64,000 nucleotides of DNA from Aplysia californica (Eukaryota > Mollusca > Gastropoda > Aplysiida > Aplysiidae). Shown here one piece after another: positions 1-10,822 of the stretch. The first letter of the stretch is position 1, and each line of letters opens with the position of its first letter. The notes beneath the pieces were generated by a model. That model searched no databases, was not told the origin of the DNA, and saw only the letters and a program-made list of their open reading frames with translations. Location of the stretch: assembly GCF_000002075.1 (NCBI RefSeq), contig NW_004797272.1, positions 4,290,498-4,354,497 of the forward strand. The letters run 5' to 3'. Made by a program: the position numbers and the translations under genes.

Positions 1-768
1 CAAAGATGAGTCGAAACACTACCCGGCAGAGTGGCAGTACTTCAAGTTCATCCTGTTCTTGATTTGCAAACATTAAGGTCGAGTGCGCGCAAATAGGCCA
101 GATATACAACTTACTGCCGAGGGGTTAGATTCTAGATCTACAGCCCGAAAAGCAAGAAAGCAAGTGTGCCCCTCCCCCCCCTCTATCTCTCTCTCTTTTC
201 AAAGATTTTTAAATACGGGTTGGGGCAGAGATGATGATACAAAAAGAAAGCCTACATGATTTCGGGATATAGATCTAGGCTACGGGTTTTGCAAGGGAAA
301 GTTGGAAGCACTCTCGGCACCCATCGCATCTCAAATCCGGTGGTTTTGACACCTTAATCGGAATGGTGTTATTCAAAATTGGAAACCAGATCTAGATCTA
401 CCCAAAAAGAATTGTATTTTAGCTAATAGGCTTAAACCTCTGCAGTAAGAACCAGGATAATGTCTTTGACAGGTCGTGAAAATGCGCGTAAATTTTTTCC
501 CCACGACATGTCGTGAAAATACCGGCTGCCACCTTAAAAACACACATGAGACAAGCTTTGAAAAGTGAACATTCACTTTCCATCAAAAATTAGATTTATA
601 TAAATGAGAATCATTTATCTTTGTCAGTGCTATTTTTCACTACAAAACTACATAATTCAATGTCCAGTCTCTGACATAACCAAATCATGTTGTCAGTAAA
701 AGGGAGCATACAAACAACACAGTCCCACTGATACATTTTCTTAGCTCTAAACAAAAATGTTGTATTAC

Positions 769-921
769 TTTCAAAGAGGTTTGGAATCAGCTTGTACACA
801 ATGTCTTGCAATGTTCTGTCTGGCCGAAGCAGGAAAAGTGGATGCGTTTCATGAACCTTGAGCTTGCATTGAGGGCAGTGTTTGCAACTCATCAGATACT
901 TTACTATGCAGCTCTTGCAAA
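769..921 (-). CDS. PCGF1: PCGF1-like exon: second half of RING
   Basis: 153-nt exon with a TTTTTCAG acceptor and GTAATA donor. It opens by completing the Phe of FCKSC, supplies the last two ligand pairs (CKSC, CPQC) and the conserved [15 protein letters not shown] helix, and exits in phase 1. No further coding exon is visible in positions 1-768. Confidence 0.75.
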
Positions 922-1447
922 CTGAAAAATACCAGCATAAACGAGATAGAAAGATGAATAACAAGCACATACAGCACAGCTGGAGTAATATGAAATATGG
1001 ATCGACCCAGAAACTAATGCTGATCAAGAGAACTAGAACAATATTTACTTTTAAATATATTACTTCTATGAAACTTTGTATCCCTGTCAGCCTAAGTTGG
1101 CCCTAACAGGCAGAGTTGAAGCCTGCTTCCTAAATGATCTAAACTGTGTTTATGGAGGTGTCATTAACGAGAAAACATTTGGGGCAGGGTGTGTGCGTGT
1201 AAATAGTATATTTACAAAACGTTCTACAGTGTTGGCATTCTTTAATCAAGAGTGATTTTAACCTTATTGGATCTAAACTATTCAACACCACTGAGATAAA
1301 ACTGGCCTGAGCTTTGTCAAAAGAGTAAAGAGTGCAAAACTTACATGTGTGTAGGCATTCTGTGATGGTGGTCGCATCTATAAAATACCCTCGACAAAGG
1401 GAACACACAACATGAGGATTGATGTCCTGAATGCATATCTTTATGGT
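769..1447 (-). CDS. PCGF1: Polycomb RING finger protein, PCGF1-like (partial, two exons)
   Basis: Two minus-strand exons, 1447-1345 and 921-769, splice in phase 1 with clean AG/GT sites. The product reads [17 protein letters not shown], then [29 protein letters not shown] and [12 protein letters not shown]. All eight zinc ligands of a C3HC4 RING are present (CxxC, CxH, CxxC, CxxC). PCGF proteins pair with RING1A/B to form the E3 module of PRC1, which ubiquitinates histone H2A in the nucleus. The sequence [16 protein letters not shown] and the IVYKL helix fit PCGF1 better than PCGF3/5 or BMI1, from memory of the families and without alignment. The last exon ends in phase 1 at a GT donor, so the C-terminal RAWUL domain should lie beyond the left edge. 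The N-terminal exon was not found. Confidence 0.75.
1345..1447 (-). CDS. PCGF1: PCGF1-like exon: first half of RING
   Basis: 103-nt exon preceded by a TTTTCAG acceptor and followed by a GTAAGT donor. It encodes the first two zinc-ligand pairs (VVCSLC and ECLHT) and ends after one base of the next Phe codon. Confidence 0.75.
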
Positions 1448-1808
1448 CTGAAAAGACAGAGAGAAGGGGATTCTCATGTGTCTTTTGACAAGTTCAACAC
1501 ACTAAACAATGCATGTTTCAATTCATACAAAAGAAAGGGGCATGTAATATAAAACAAGTATTTATTTTTACTCCAATGACAGCAAAAAAATATAATATAC
1601 CACACAAGAAAATAAATTATCCATTGCCACAGTATAACAAATTCTGAAACTACATTGGAAGTGCACGGGTCAAAGTCAAAGGTAGAGATGTGGTTACAGT
1701 TGATGGATTATGACCAAACAATAACAGTGCACAGTTCAGTGACCATGATCTCACTGGCTTATTAAATTACTTTTAAAACATTTGTTAATTACACCCCCAT
1801 TAATACAA

Positions 1809-2404
1809 GGCCGGATCTATTTCTCAGAACGTTTGGGAAAATAAACTTGAACTCTATTTCTCCGAACGGTTACCGTTCTCGAGATTTGTTGATAATAAGC
1901 GAATGGAGTGGCCCGTGTTTGTGTGTACGTGTGCATGTGAGTGTGAGTGTGTGAGTGTGCGTGTGTGTGTGTGTGTGTAAGGTGTGAACAGGTGGATGGT
2001 TGGGAGGAGGGGGGGGGGGGGGGGCGTAGAGGGATTTTTTTTAAACCTGAAGGATTTTAGATTTTGCTGAGAGACTAAATGCAAAATAGATTACTGCCAA
2101 GGTCGAGCATTCTTGTTTCATCGCAGTACTTTTTGAAGGTATTTTCAAATGAAGTATAGTCGCGAAAGTTGCCCCAACCACAACTGAAGTATCTGAATAT
2201 TCAGACATTTAAAAATCTCTAGATCTAGCTCTAGAAATTGAATTTGACTAAAAAAATGCTTCTTCCCAGTCCTCGCCGAATGGCAGAATGAAAGGATGAC
2301 GCCTAAATCTCGCAAATAACCCAAAAAATTTCGAGATCGGAAACCGTTTGGAGAAATAGAGTTCAACTGTATTTTCCCGAAAGTTAGGAGAAATAGTCAC
2401 TTCG
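1809..2404. mobile_element. Inverted-repeat DNA element, about 600 bp, Mutator-like by target duplication
   Basis: About 80 bp near the left end (1818-1900) is an imperfect inverted copy of the right end (2310-2395); both contain CTATTTCTC and TTGAACTCTATTTCTCC. The pair is flanked by the direct repeat TTAATACAA at 1800-1808 and 2405-2413. A 9-bp duplication with long inverted repeats is typical of Mutator-like elements. A (TG)n run near 1920-1978 and a G homopolymer near 2008-2024 lie inside. No transposase is seen, so it is non-autonomous. Confidence 0.6.
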
Positions 2405-2435
2405 TTAATACAATTAAGATCATTAAGAAGGAGGC

Positions 2436-2610
2436 TTCAGCCCTGCCTGTCAGGGCCAACCCAGGCTGACAGGGATACAAAGATCCAGAAGAAAGACCCA
2501 AGATACTCGATAAAAGTTATTCTCACTCGGAAATCAAACTTGGGTCTCCTGCATGTGACAGAGAAGTGCTTACTGCTGCACCACAAGCACCGGGGACTTG
2601 CTTTTTTGCT
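2436..2610 (-). repeat. tRNA-derived SINE copy
   Basis: Read on the minus strand, the right end (about 2600-2530) shows a tRNA-like head with box-A-like GTGGTGCAGCAG and a B-box-like AAGTTTGATTTCC. It is followed by a tail with CCCTGTCAGCCTGGGTTGG. The tail also occurs at 1085-1125, 37760-37800 and 41275-41320. Acceptor-stem pairing is poor, so it is a SINE rather than a working tRNA gene. Confidence 0.55.
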
Positions 2611-3105
2611 CTTTCAAGACTAAGAAGTTACTGAAAGGAGATAAGCCCAACTATCATTTGGATGGGTATTATTCACCTGCTGCCTCAAAATTAGCAAAAA
2701 TTTTCTCAAGGGACTGCAAAGTAAAAGACGTGCTTTGCAGTGGGGGAACTGGGAACCACTGAAAAACTATTTATTGTAGAATGCACCACAACATCGTAAA
2801 CAACTGTCACTGAAGGACAAAAGATTGTTTATTTATACACTCTTTAAATGAGGCAACCAGAGAAGAAATTAATGTTCATGTGTGGTTTTCTTTTATTAAA
2901 AAAAAAAGATCAGGTTTCCAAAACAACGGCTAATAGTATTCAAAGTACAGTACTAGTTTTTATACAAGAAGCTATGAAAAACTAAATTCCCGTTAACAAC
3001 AAAAAGAATTTTAATCCCTTTGTTTTTCCTTCTGTAATCAATGCATTTAGTCATGCTGACTTCATATGTGAGAAGAATTACACTGATATTCAGCCTATCA
3101 TGGCC

Positions 3106-3275
3106 TATGTGGCATTGGTGGTCCATTGGTTCAGCTCTTGAACTCGCAACCGTAAAATCATGGGTTCGAATCTCGTCAGGGACCCCACATTGTGTCCATG
3201 GGAAAGGCACTTTGCACAAATTTTCCTCACTTCACACAGGTCAAAATGGGAACCCGGCTATTCCTTACTTTTCTT
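3106..3275 (+). repeat. tRNA-derived SINE copy
   Basis: The head has box-A-like TGGTCCATTGGTT and a clear B box, GGGTTCGAATC (3162-3172). After it comes a conserved tail, roughly GTGTCCATGGGAAAGGCAC through CTCACTTCACACAGG. Tails of this type are common in marine invertebrate SINEs. The short ORFs here are incidental. Confidence 0.6.
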
Positions 3276-3936
3276 TAAAATAAAAGTATCTCTATGTTTG
3301 CAAGTTGACTCAACTGAAGAATGGGGGAAACTTGCAGTAACAAGGCTTTTTAAAAGAATAATTACGAGCTTTCCAATGACACTGAATCAGCACCAGACTT
3401 TTCAAACATTTCTTTCAGTTTCTATGACCATTTGCAAAGACTAACCACATTCTGATTTTTTCACATTCTAAGTGCCTGCGCACATCTCCAACGCAAAAAC
3501 TAATAATGAATGTATTGGCTCTCCTGTGATTCCGTTATCTCTGCCTAGATGTATTCGCAGTTTTGTGTTTTTTAAGGGTCGCGTCTTTCTCAGTTGTATT
3601 CAGGCTGCCAGTATCTGTAGGCTGTAGGGCCTAAATAAAAACCAAACAAAAAAATAGTCTAAATAGTCAAAGACATGCTCAAAACCCATTTTGTTTTTTT
3701 GCAATACAAATAGGAAGGAAATCAAAACTAATTTAATCGCAGTTGCTGAAAATAAGAGATTTTACAACGACACAAAACTAATTTGCAAATTAAGTTGATG
3801 TAAAGTGAGACATGCCGCGAATAGATGCTCCAATCGTTGCTCCAGCTGAACACAGTTTAAGGCTCATGTGTCCTACTTCTATGTACGCCCCCTGCCCCTG
3901 TATTTCACCATAATCTGATGTTTCGCAATAAGTAAT
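3276..3936. other. No recognisable feature
   Basis: AT-rich intergenic sequence. I see no exon, tRNA or inverted-repeat element in it. Confidence 0.5.
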
Positions 3937-5633
3937 ACTGAAGTGACTATTCGGACTCGAGTCCGATTAGACAAATATTATCGGACTCTGAATTGAGTCC
4001 AGCATGACTTCTGACCCCTGTTCCTATACATTTCCAGCATAAATTTAAGACATATTTTTCGATTATAATGACAACAATCGAATCGTGAGCTTTAATAAGT
4101 TACTAGATCTATCTAAACTGACCCTCCCTACATCATTAGTATGATGAACAGAACAACCAAATTGAGTTGACCTTGCCAGGGGGGCAAAGTTACTTATGTC
4201 CACCAATAAGAAGGCGCATTGCTGTCACGCACTCTCGGCTTCCTGGGGGAAGAGGTATTGGGAAGAGGCCACGGCTGTCGATTTTGTGTGATGTGATTTT
4301 TTTTAAAAACCCATTAATTACAGAAAAACTATAACATACGGACAAAATGAAATTAAACATAAAGAAAGACAAACGGTGGTGGAAGTAATGATAATGTGTA
4401 GCGGTGGTAGAAAGACCCTGAGTTGTCCGTTACTGTGTACTCAGACACTGCCATTGGGCAATGAGAGTGAGAGTGCAGTCTTTTGACTTTTGACACAATT
4501 ACAGTCCTAATAGGCTACCAGTTGGTAATACTAGTTCTAATTCTTGTTTTACGTAAAATCCCCTGACGACAGTTACATAATAAGCATGTACCTCCTTCCA
4601 CTCACACAACTCACTTAGAAGCTGAGTCCCAATATATATAATGTAAAACATTTTTTTCGGACCCGAGTCCGAATAGATAAAAAGGAAGTGGTTATTCACA
4701 CAGGGTGTGCGCATAATTCTATTCGCACAGGGTCGAGCCTACATTGATTTTGGACCTCGTTTGTCACACCCGGGTATCCCACCTTTTGGCAAAGGCTGTA
4801 CACTACTCTAGATCTACATCTAGTATAATGTCATATTTGTTTCAGTTTTACGGTAAAAGCATGCACTCATCTCTCTCTCTCTCAAGGCGCAAGGAAAACA
4901 AACAGAAAAAAAGAGAGATTTGAGTCATTATGATTATCATTACACAATACACAACTTGAATTCCAATTTGAGTGGGGGGGGGTTTCCTATCGAATTTCAC
5001 AATTAGATTTAGATCTATCCCTATATAGACTAGCAACATTACAAGATTGTTCACTAAGCTCGAGAAGTGTTCGCAGAAGTCAACGCATTGCTTCAGATGG
5101 CGTTGGAGTCTTTATTTTGAAGCTCTCTTTCGTTTTTCCAGCAGAAGAATAAGCGTATTCTGTTAATTTCACTTTTATTGTTTTTCACACAAGCAGATCT
5201 TGGGTAACTCTGTTCGCAAAGTCTGCACTTTTTCAAAGAGGGTGCCACCAAATTTTGAGGACACTTTTATAATTGGGTCAAAGAGAGGAGTGAACTATCT
5301 TGTTGTCTTTGTCCCTACGTGATGAGGGGGGGAAAAAAGGAGGAAATGACTAGGCCCAATTAATTTCCATCCTTCTTTTGAAACGTCCTGCGCCAATATT
5401 TTGTAGTATTCACACACCCTGTGCGAAAAAAATATAATAGTATTCACACACCCAGGGCGAATAAAATTTCATAATATTCACACAGTATTCACCCTGTGAG
5501 AATAAAATTTCATAGTATTTCCATTGTATTCACACACCCTGTGCGAATAACTACAGCCATAGATAAAACCCATTTCGGACTCGAGCCAATAGATAAAAAA
5601 TCTAATCGGACTAGAGTCCGAAAACAGCTAGGC
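3937..5633. mobile_element. Palindromic-end inverted-repeat element, interrupted by another element
   Basis: The left end reads GAAGTGACTATTCGGACTC followed by GAGTCCGATTAG. The right end carries the inverse, CTAATCGGACTAGAGTCCG. Imperfect direct repeats containing AAGTAAT flank it (3930-3936 and 5634-5640). Both ends hold a second TCGGACTC-type palindrome further in. A second element (4683-5558) sits inside its right arm. No coding capacity is evident. Confidence 0.5.
4683..5558. mobile_element. Palindromic-end element, CACAGGGTGTG core type, nested
   Basis: The left end is AGGAAGTGGTTATTCACACA followed by GGGTGTGC; the right end is the inverse, CACACCCTGTGCGAATAAC. It is flanked by a perfect 10-bp direct repeat ATAGATAAAA at 4673-4682 and 5559-5568. 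The right arm has several spaced copies of the TATTCACACACCC module (about 5408, 5440, 5480, 5530). The interior has no convincing ORF, so the element looks non-autonomous. Confidence 0.6.
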
Positions 5634-6039
5634 AAGTAATTTTAAAGGTTTGATATTTTCTTGAAAACAAATGGCAGACAGTTTTAGTGGCCATGTGTTC
5701 TGCAGCCGAAAATGTGACAGTTTAGCCCCCCAAAGCAGCGTGTGCAGGTGTCAAAGTAGTCTCTAGTATTTTACCACCACACAGATAATTTTTTAAGGAA
5801 AATCAGATTGATAGAGGGGGTCAAATCTGGAATGGAGCTTGCTTTGTGGATGTTACCACCACAAATAACTCATCTGTAGCTGTGGTGTGGACATTTGGGG
5901 TATTGTAAGAGAAATGAAAACAAAATAAACAAGGAAAAAGTCCAACCAAAAACTGTAGACCGAGAAATCTAGATCTAGTAAGAGGTAAAGACTACTAGTA
6001 AAAGTTAAAGGACTAAAAATCTCAGAACTTAAATCACAA

Positions 6040-6125
6040 GCGGATAGCAAGAAAACGACAACTAAACGCCATTGGCCGATATTTACAGTAATAGCCATCT
6101 TGTTTGACGTCACTGAGAGATTCCC
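6040..6125 (-). repeat. Dispersed repeat, uninterrupted copy of the 9-kb insertion site
   Basis: On the minus strand this reads GTCAAACAAGATGGCTATTA, then TGTAAATATCGGCCAATGGC and GTTTAGTTGTCGTTTTC. The two halves match the left (9018-9065) and right (10710-10745) flanks of the element at 9066-10709. This copy therefore represents the empty site. Confidence 0.55.
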
Positions 6126-6410
6126 ACTTTGTCAGTAAAGGTGGCAACGCGGCCGCATGACGGCAGCCTGCCGACTTGAATTATTTTCTTTGCAACTTGT
6201 CTAACTGTTCGGTTCGGTTGACTGTGATTGTGCAGCACCCTTCTTCCACCCAGACTGATTCTGATGCTGTACACTACATAAACTGAGAAGAAGAAGACTA
6301 GAAGAGTAGGCCTACGTCAATTTGGATATACGAAAGCAAGTTTTTAAAAAGTTCAACGACGCAGTGCGCATGATCGGTCACTTTGATCTGGATCGTTTCT
6401 TTTATTTAAG

Positions 6411-8003
6411 CAAGTGGCTATTCTCCGGCGTCGCGCCGGTCAATAGATCGGAAGCTATTCTCCGGCGTCATAACTAGGCCTAGTAAGTCTACCTTTCATT
6501 ATATTTTATCTATGGTAATTGTCTAACAACTTTATTCATTTATTTCCATCGTCCATTTGCTTATTTCAAAATAACGATTCTGTTTATTTAAACGAACAAA
6601 ATTGATTTTGTGTCTAGTCATATAGTATAGCTTGCTGTTTAACTTATTTCTTGTTGTTGTAATTTTAGATCAATTTAACTGATATGATATGTCGCGACTT
6701 CAGTGCTTTCTTGTCGTTTTCGGACTATTCGGACTCTAGTCCGAATATGAAAAAATCTTATGCGGACTCTAGTTCTTGTCCAGCATGACATCACTTCCGA
6801 CTTCCTGTGACTCGTGACTCCGGCTTCCTGTCCTGCCTCACTCGTGACTCGCCTCAGGATGGGGAGAGACCGGGACCACTTTGGGCAAAATGGCGTTAAA
6901 TTGTGCCGGAGCCGAGTTTTTATCTTATGATGAATTTGAAGCCGGCCTGAGAAGTTAGAGCGCTTCTAATAAATGTGTATTTGTCAAGCGGTCATCAGAA
7001 GCAATTAAAGATGGTAGCGTGTGTCGGGGTCGGATGGACGGTCTGCACACGTGTGGTTGTGTGTGCGTGTCGGGGAAAGAGGGGGGGGGGGGTTGCTATC
7101 GGTCCGGGCGTTGAACGTCGCATACGCGTCAGCCCCCCCCCGGCAGCTGATCATTATTACAATAATAAGCTAGTCTTGACGTAGATCTACGTTGTGAATT
7201 GTGTGCTGGTCTATGGAATCAAAAGTTGCCGTATATGCTCGGCTCTACACAGCAACACAACTTTTTCTTGGTAAACAATCGAGATGACACAGGCTTGTGT
7301 ATTTGAACGAATCAGTCTTTTTTTTTTCCCAGCTCATAATATGCAGGTGCAGGAGATCTGCTAATCTTCAATTTTACCCTTTTCTACAACAAAGAAAGTG
7401 GGAAACATGGAGGGGAGGGGGGGGCGTATCAATGAGGTGGTGGGCATCGGATCGGCAGACAAGGTGTGGGGGAAACTAAAAAATGGCGGAAAATTGGAAG
7501 CACTGAACGTTAGATCTATAGAACGAAGACACTTCCTTTTTTCCGGACCCGTGTCCGAATAACATTTTTTCTTATTCGGACTCGAGTCCGAAATATGAAT
7601 TTTTTTTATTCGGACTCGAGTCCGAATATGAAAAAATGTTATTCGGACTCGAGTCCGAATAATGACGGCAATCTCCATTTTTGTAAACAGTGAAAATGTG
7701 ACTCCTTCTTATGCTCCCTCTTTGTTATGAACTCGCGTCAATAGTTGTGAACATGTTTCTTCTTGCACCCAACATAATTCTAAATTGGAGGAATTGTGGC
7801 AGTTTGTGTCTGAAAACCTATCGTCTGTATCAATGGAAGTGGCACGAAGTGGTAAAGTTGTGGGAAGTTTTTTCCAAGACAAACAGATGGGAGAGGCATT
7901 TGCAAATCTGCGCTGACAAATTATTAGTAATAGACCGGCGGCGCGGCGCCGGAGAATAGCTGCTGATCTATTGACCGGTGCGACGCCGGAGAATAGCCAC
8001 TTG
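6411..8003. mobile_element. Palindromic-end element, CCGGCGTCGCGCCGG core type
   Basis: The left end is CAAGTGGCTATTCTCCGGCG, then TCGCGCCGGTCAATAGATC and a second CTATTCTCCGGCGTC. The right end (7930-8003) is the near-perfect inverse over about 60 bp. Both ends therefore hold two spaced CTATTCTCCGGCG modules. The target duplication is not obvious. A further set of GGACTCGAGTCC palindromes lies inside (6720-6800 and 7542-7660), apparently another element of the same class. No transposase-like ORF is seen. Confidence 0.6.
6720..7662. mobile_element. Inner palindromic-end element, GGACTCGAGTCC core type
   Basis: The left arm has TATTCGGACTCTAGTCCGAA (6728-6747) and a degenerate second copy near 6770. 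The right arm has four spaced palindromes at 7542-7560, 7574-7593, 7608-7627 and 7641-7660. The left arm continues into TCCAGCATGACATCAC, which resembles TCCAGCATGACTTCTG inside the 3937 element, so the two are relatives. Exact ends are uncertain. Confidence 0.45.
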
Positions 8004-8248
8004 CCCTCATCCTGCGGGAGCCGGGTTTATGTAGCCCGATAAGCCTATTTCGGCACCTCGCCTGCGTTCTGGTCCCGAATCAGTGTAGCTCCTGGCTCAT
8101 TCCGGTCCCGAGTCGGATCCCCATTCATGCAGGTCAAGTGTGGGTGCATCAGTCTGCTTGAGTTTGTGTGCGTTTGTGGCTTTCTTCTAGAACCACCTGC
8201 GTTGATTCGTAATCGAGGCATACGTCTCATTCAAAACATACCAAGTTG

Positions 8249-8826
8249 ATAGCTCTAGATGTTCGTCCAATGAAATTATGGAAGAAATTGACCCACTTAG
8301 ACATGAGGAGCTCGAAAGGATAGTCAGGAAACAAGACTTCCATTTTTCTACAAAATATTTCAAATGAGCTTGATTTTGTATGAAATGATACTACCTGATA
8401 AAAAATAAGCTTGTTTGATAGTTTTGAATACCCTTGTGCAGGTACAAAGAACAATTTGAGTGTAAAACATTCGGAAATTGACCTAAATGATCCCCTTTGG
8501 AACCTCAGGTCATTCATAACAACAAGAGTGTCCAGAAAGGTTATTCAAATGGGCGTAACTACTCGTAATGTCTTATCAGCTTGTGAGAGGGGGTTATTCA
8601 TGTGTTTGTAACACTTTATAAATAGAAAGCTATGAAGGATAGAGCGTTATTTTCATCATCGGTTAACACACTCCCGCGGTATTCATGGCGAAAACACACG
8701 TTTCCCGGCGCGCGCGCTGTACACCAACAGTACACACTGAGTGACCCCGGCGGCCTGCCCGGCACGTCCGACGTAATCGGTTGCTGATAAGATACGCATC
8801 TGGGCACAGACGCATAAGAGTTAAGC
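8249..8826 (+). repeat. Dispersed repeat, about 580 bp; inverted partner at 63143-63718
   Basis: This segment matches the reverse complement of 63143-63718 along essentially its whole length, with scattered substitutions and small indels. It includes a CTTTATAAATAG motif and a GC-rich stretch with GGCGCGCGCGCTG. I found no terminal inverted repeat or target duplication, so the class is unknown. The short ORFs across it are not conserved in frame between the two copies. Confidence 0.6.
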
Positions 8827-9065
8827 ACAAGAAATTTAGCATTTACAAGACATTGGACTCCATACGCCGCTGAGTAGATAAAACTATACGAAGGCTATAA
8901 TAAGGGGAAGGAGCTTGGAAACTGCCTGGCTGCCAGTGCAAACTGCGCGCTACACAAAATAATCACTAATTTTTAGAATCACGATCAGATGACGTGGCGG
9001 GCATCCCCCTTGAGAGGTCAAACAAGATGGATGTTAGGCCTAGATCTAGCTCTACTATAAATATC

Positions 9066-10709
9066 GGAAGTGGCTATTCTCATCCGGGGTGAGAATAGAA
9101 AAACAATCTACCTCTCACCCCGGGTGAGACTTGCCAGCGTAGGCTATTCTCACCCGGTGCGAAACAAGACCTGCTTTTCCTCATTTTGGAATACTGTCTA
9201 TCGGTGTGGATGATCAAATTGATAAAAGCCAAGAAAAAATTACGTTATAGCACAAAAGTTGTAAGCTAATTTGATCGTCTTCAAAGATGCTATGGCTATT
9301 TCACTGTTCGAATCGAGCCGAACTACGCGGGTCGCCATTTTGTTTTGCCTGGAAGTTCTCGCAAGATCTACTCCTCCCCTCTCTCTCTCTGTCTCTTTCT
9401 GAATACTGTCTATCGGTGTGGACGATCAAATTGACCATAACAAAGTTTAAAAAATGATGTTAAAACACAAAAGTAAATTAATTTGGTTGTCTACAAAGAT
9501 GCTACAGCTATTTAACTTTTCGAAACGAGCCGAACTACGCGGGTCGCCGTTTTGTTTTGACCGGAAGTTCTCGCGCTACTCCTCTCTCTCTTCCTCTCTC
9601 CACTGCCCACAGACAAAATTGTACGCTTTTAGTAGGCTACAGTTGTATTGGAACGTTTGTTCACGGCACAGAATTCTACAATTTTTCTGTTATCACAATG
9701 TAGAATTCTGTGGTTTAGGGTGAACGCAAAATTTGTTGGCTGGATTGTACTTTACCGGACCACCCGTCTCGGTCCGTGATTACTACGCACACCTAGCCTA
9801 ACTACGCTCTCATAGTCATAGTACTCTGCGTGCGGACAAAAGGTAGTTCCGCGGGCGACTTCGCGCACGCACAGCGCAAGCCAGCGGCAACTGGCGAGGC
9901 GAGGTGAGCGAGAGTTGGTGGTTGAGAGTGGGCAGGGGATTTAACTTTGGTGAACCACCGTGTATCATACCAACAGTGGGGAGGGGGAGGGGGGTTCAGG
10001 GGGGGATTGCCCCCCTGGAAACTATAATAAAGAAAACACACAAAAATGCGAAACAATAACATGAGCGGACAGTCGTGTTTACATATCAATGTAACAACAG
10101 TGGGGGGAAGGGGGGTTTCAGGGGGGCTAGCCCCCCTGGCAACAATAATTTAAAGACACTGACACCCACATATTATAAACAATAACATGAGCGGACAATC
10201 GGGGTAGATACTCGCCAAGTCGCGAGCAGGGCCGAGGGGGTTGCAATTATGCAAATGAGCTCTCGTGTGCATCTTTAGCCCTCCATTGTACTTTGCCGGA
10301 CCAGGAGTAGGCCTAGGCCACCCAGCAGAGTTGCGAGCAAATAAGAATAGTGGACCACGTGATAAGATTGACCAATTAGCCTCAAGATGTCAGGGTCATG
10401 GGTCAAAGGGCACGGTCGTGATGACTGAAAAACCCGGTAAGAGACGTCAGTCGATTGCTGGCAGTTGAAGAGTGAGGATGTAGAAAACTGAGTAGGAGAG
10501 TGAGTAGGGGAGCTCGGAAACGAAGAATAGCGGGCCACTAGGCACCAGGGGCGCCATAGCGAAAGTAGTTCCGACCGGTGGTCCGGTAAAGTACAATCTT
10601 ACCAATTTGTTGGCCTAGATCTAGGCTATAACGGTGAACGCGCACCGGGTGAGAATAGCCAAAAGACTCGCCTGCACTATTCTCACCCCGGGTGAGAATA
10701 GAGGTGGCC
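9066..10709. mobile_element. Palindromic-end element, CACCCCGGGTG core type, with nested insertion
   Basis: The left arm (9066-9165) is GGAAGTGGCTATTCTCATCC with further TCACCCCGGGTGAGA modules. The right arm (10640-10709) is the inverse, ending in GGGTGAGAATAGAGGTGGCC. A perfect 9-bp direct repeat ATAAATATC flanks it (9057-9065 and 10710-10718). The interior includes two related copies of a block ending TCGAGCCGAACTACGCGGG (about 9310 and 9525). A shorter relative is at 59886-60369. No coding capacity is seen. Confidence 0.65.
9741..10603. mobile_element. TIR element nested inside the 9066-10709 element
   Basis: Terminal inverted repeats are GATTGTACTTTACCGGACCA at 9743 and its inverse ending at 10598, about 22 bp and perfect. 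The direct repeat AATTTGTTGGC lies at 9730-9740 and 10604-10614. The related uninterrupted sequence at about 60270 (GCAAAATTTGTTGACAAGCG) lacks the insert. An internal copy of the TIR (about 10286-10304) and two tandem blocks of about 115 bp (9969-10090, 10091-10200) lie inside. A matching right TIR also appears at 58490-58515. Confidence 0.6.
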
Positions 10710-10744
10710 ATAAATATCGGCCAATGGCGTTTAGTTGTCGTTCT

Positions 10745-10822
10745 CCAACTAGAATCTAGATCTAGATATAGAGTATCTCTAGATTCTAGATCTAGATCTA
10801 GATCTAGAATCTAGATCTAGAT
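10745..10822. repeat. GATCTA/AGATCTAG simple repeat
   Basis: Imperfect (TAGATC)n array. The same motif recurs at 12050-12078, 12400-12443, 23693-23715, 23858-23880, 23960-24010 and 24087-24102. It appears to be a genome-wide low-complexity motif here. Confidence 0.8.

Noticed and set aside
7542-7660. CRISPR-like array
   Set aside because: The units are palindromic with low-complexity spacers in a eukaryotic repeat. There are no unique spacers and no cas genes.
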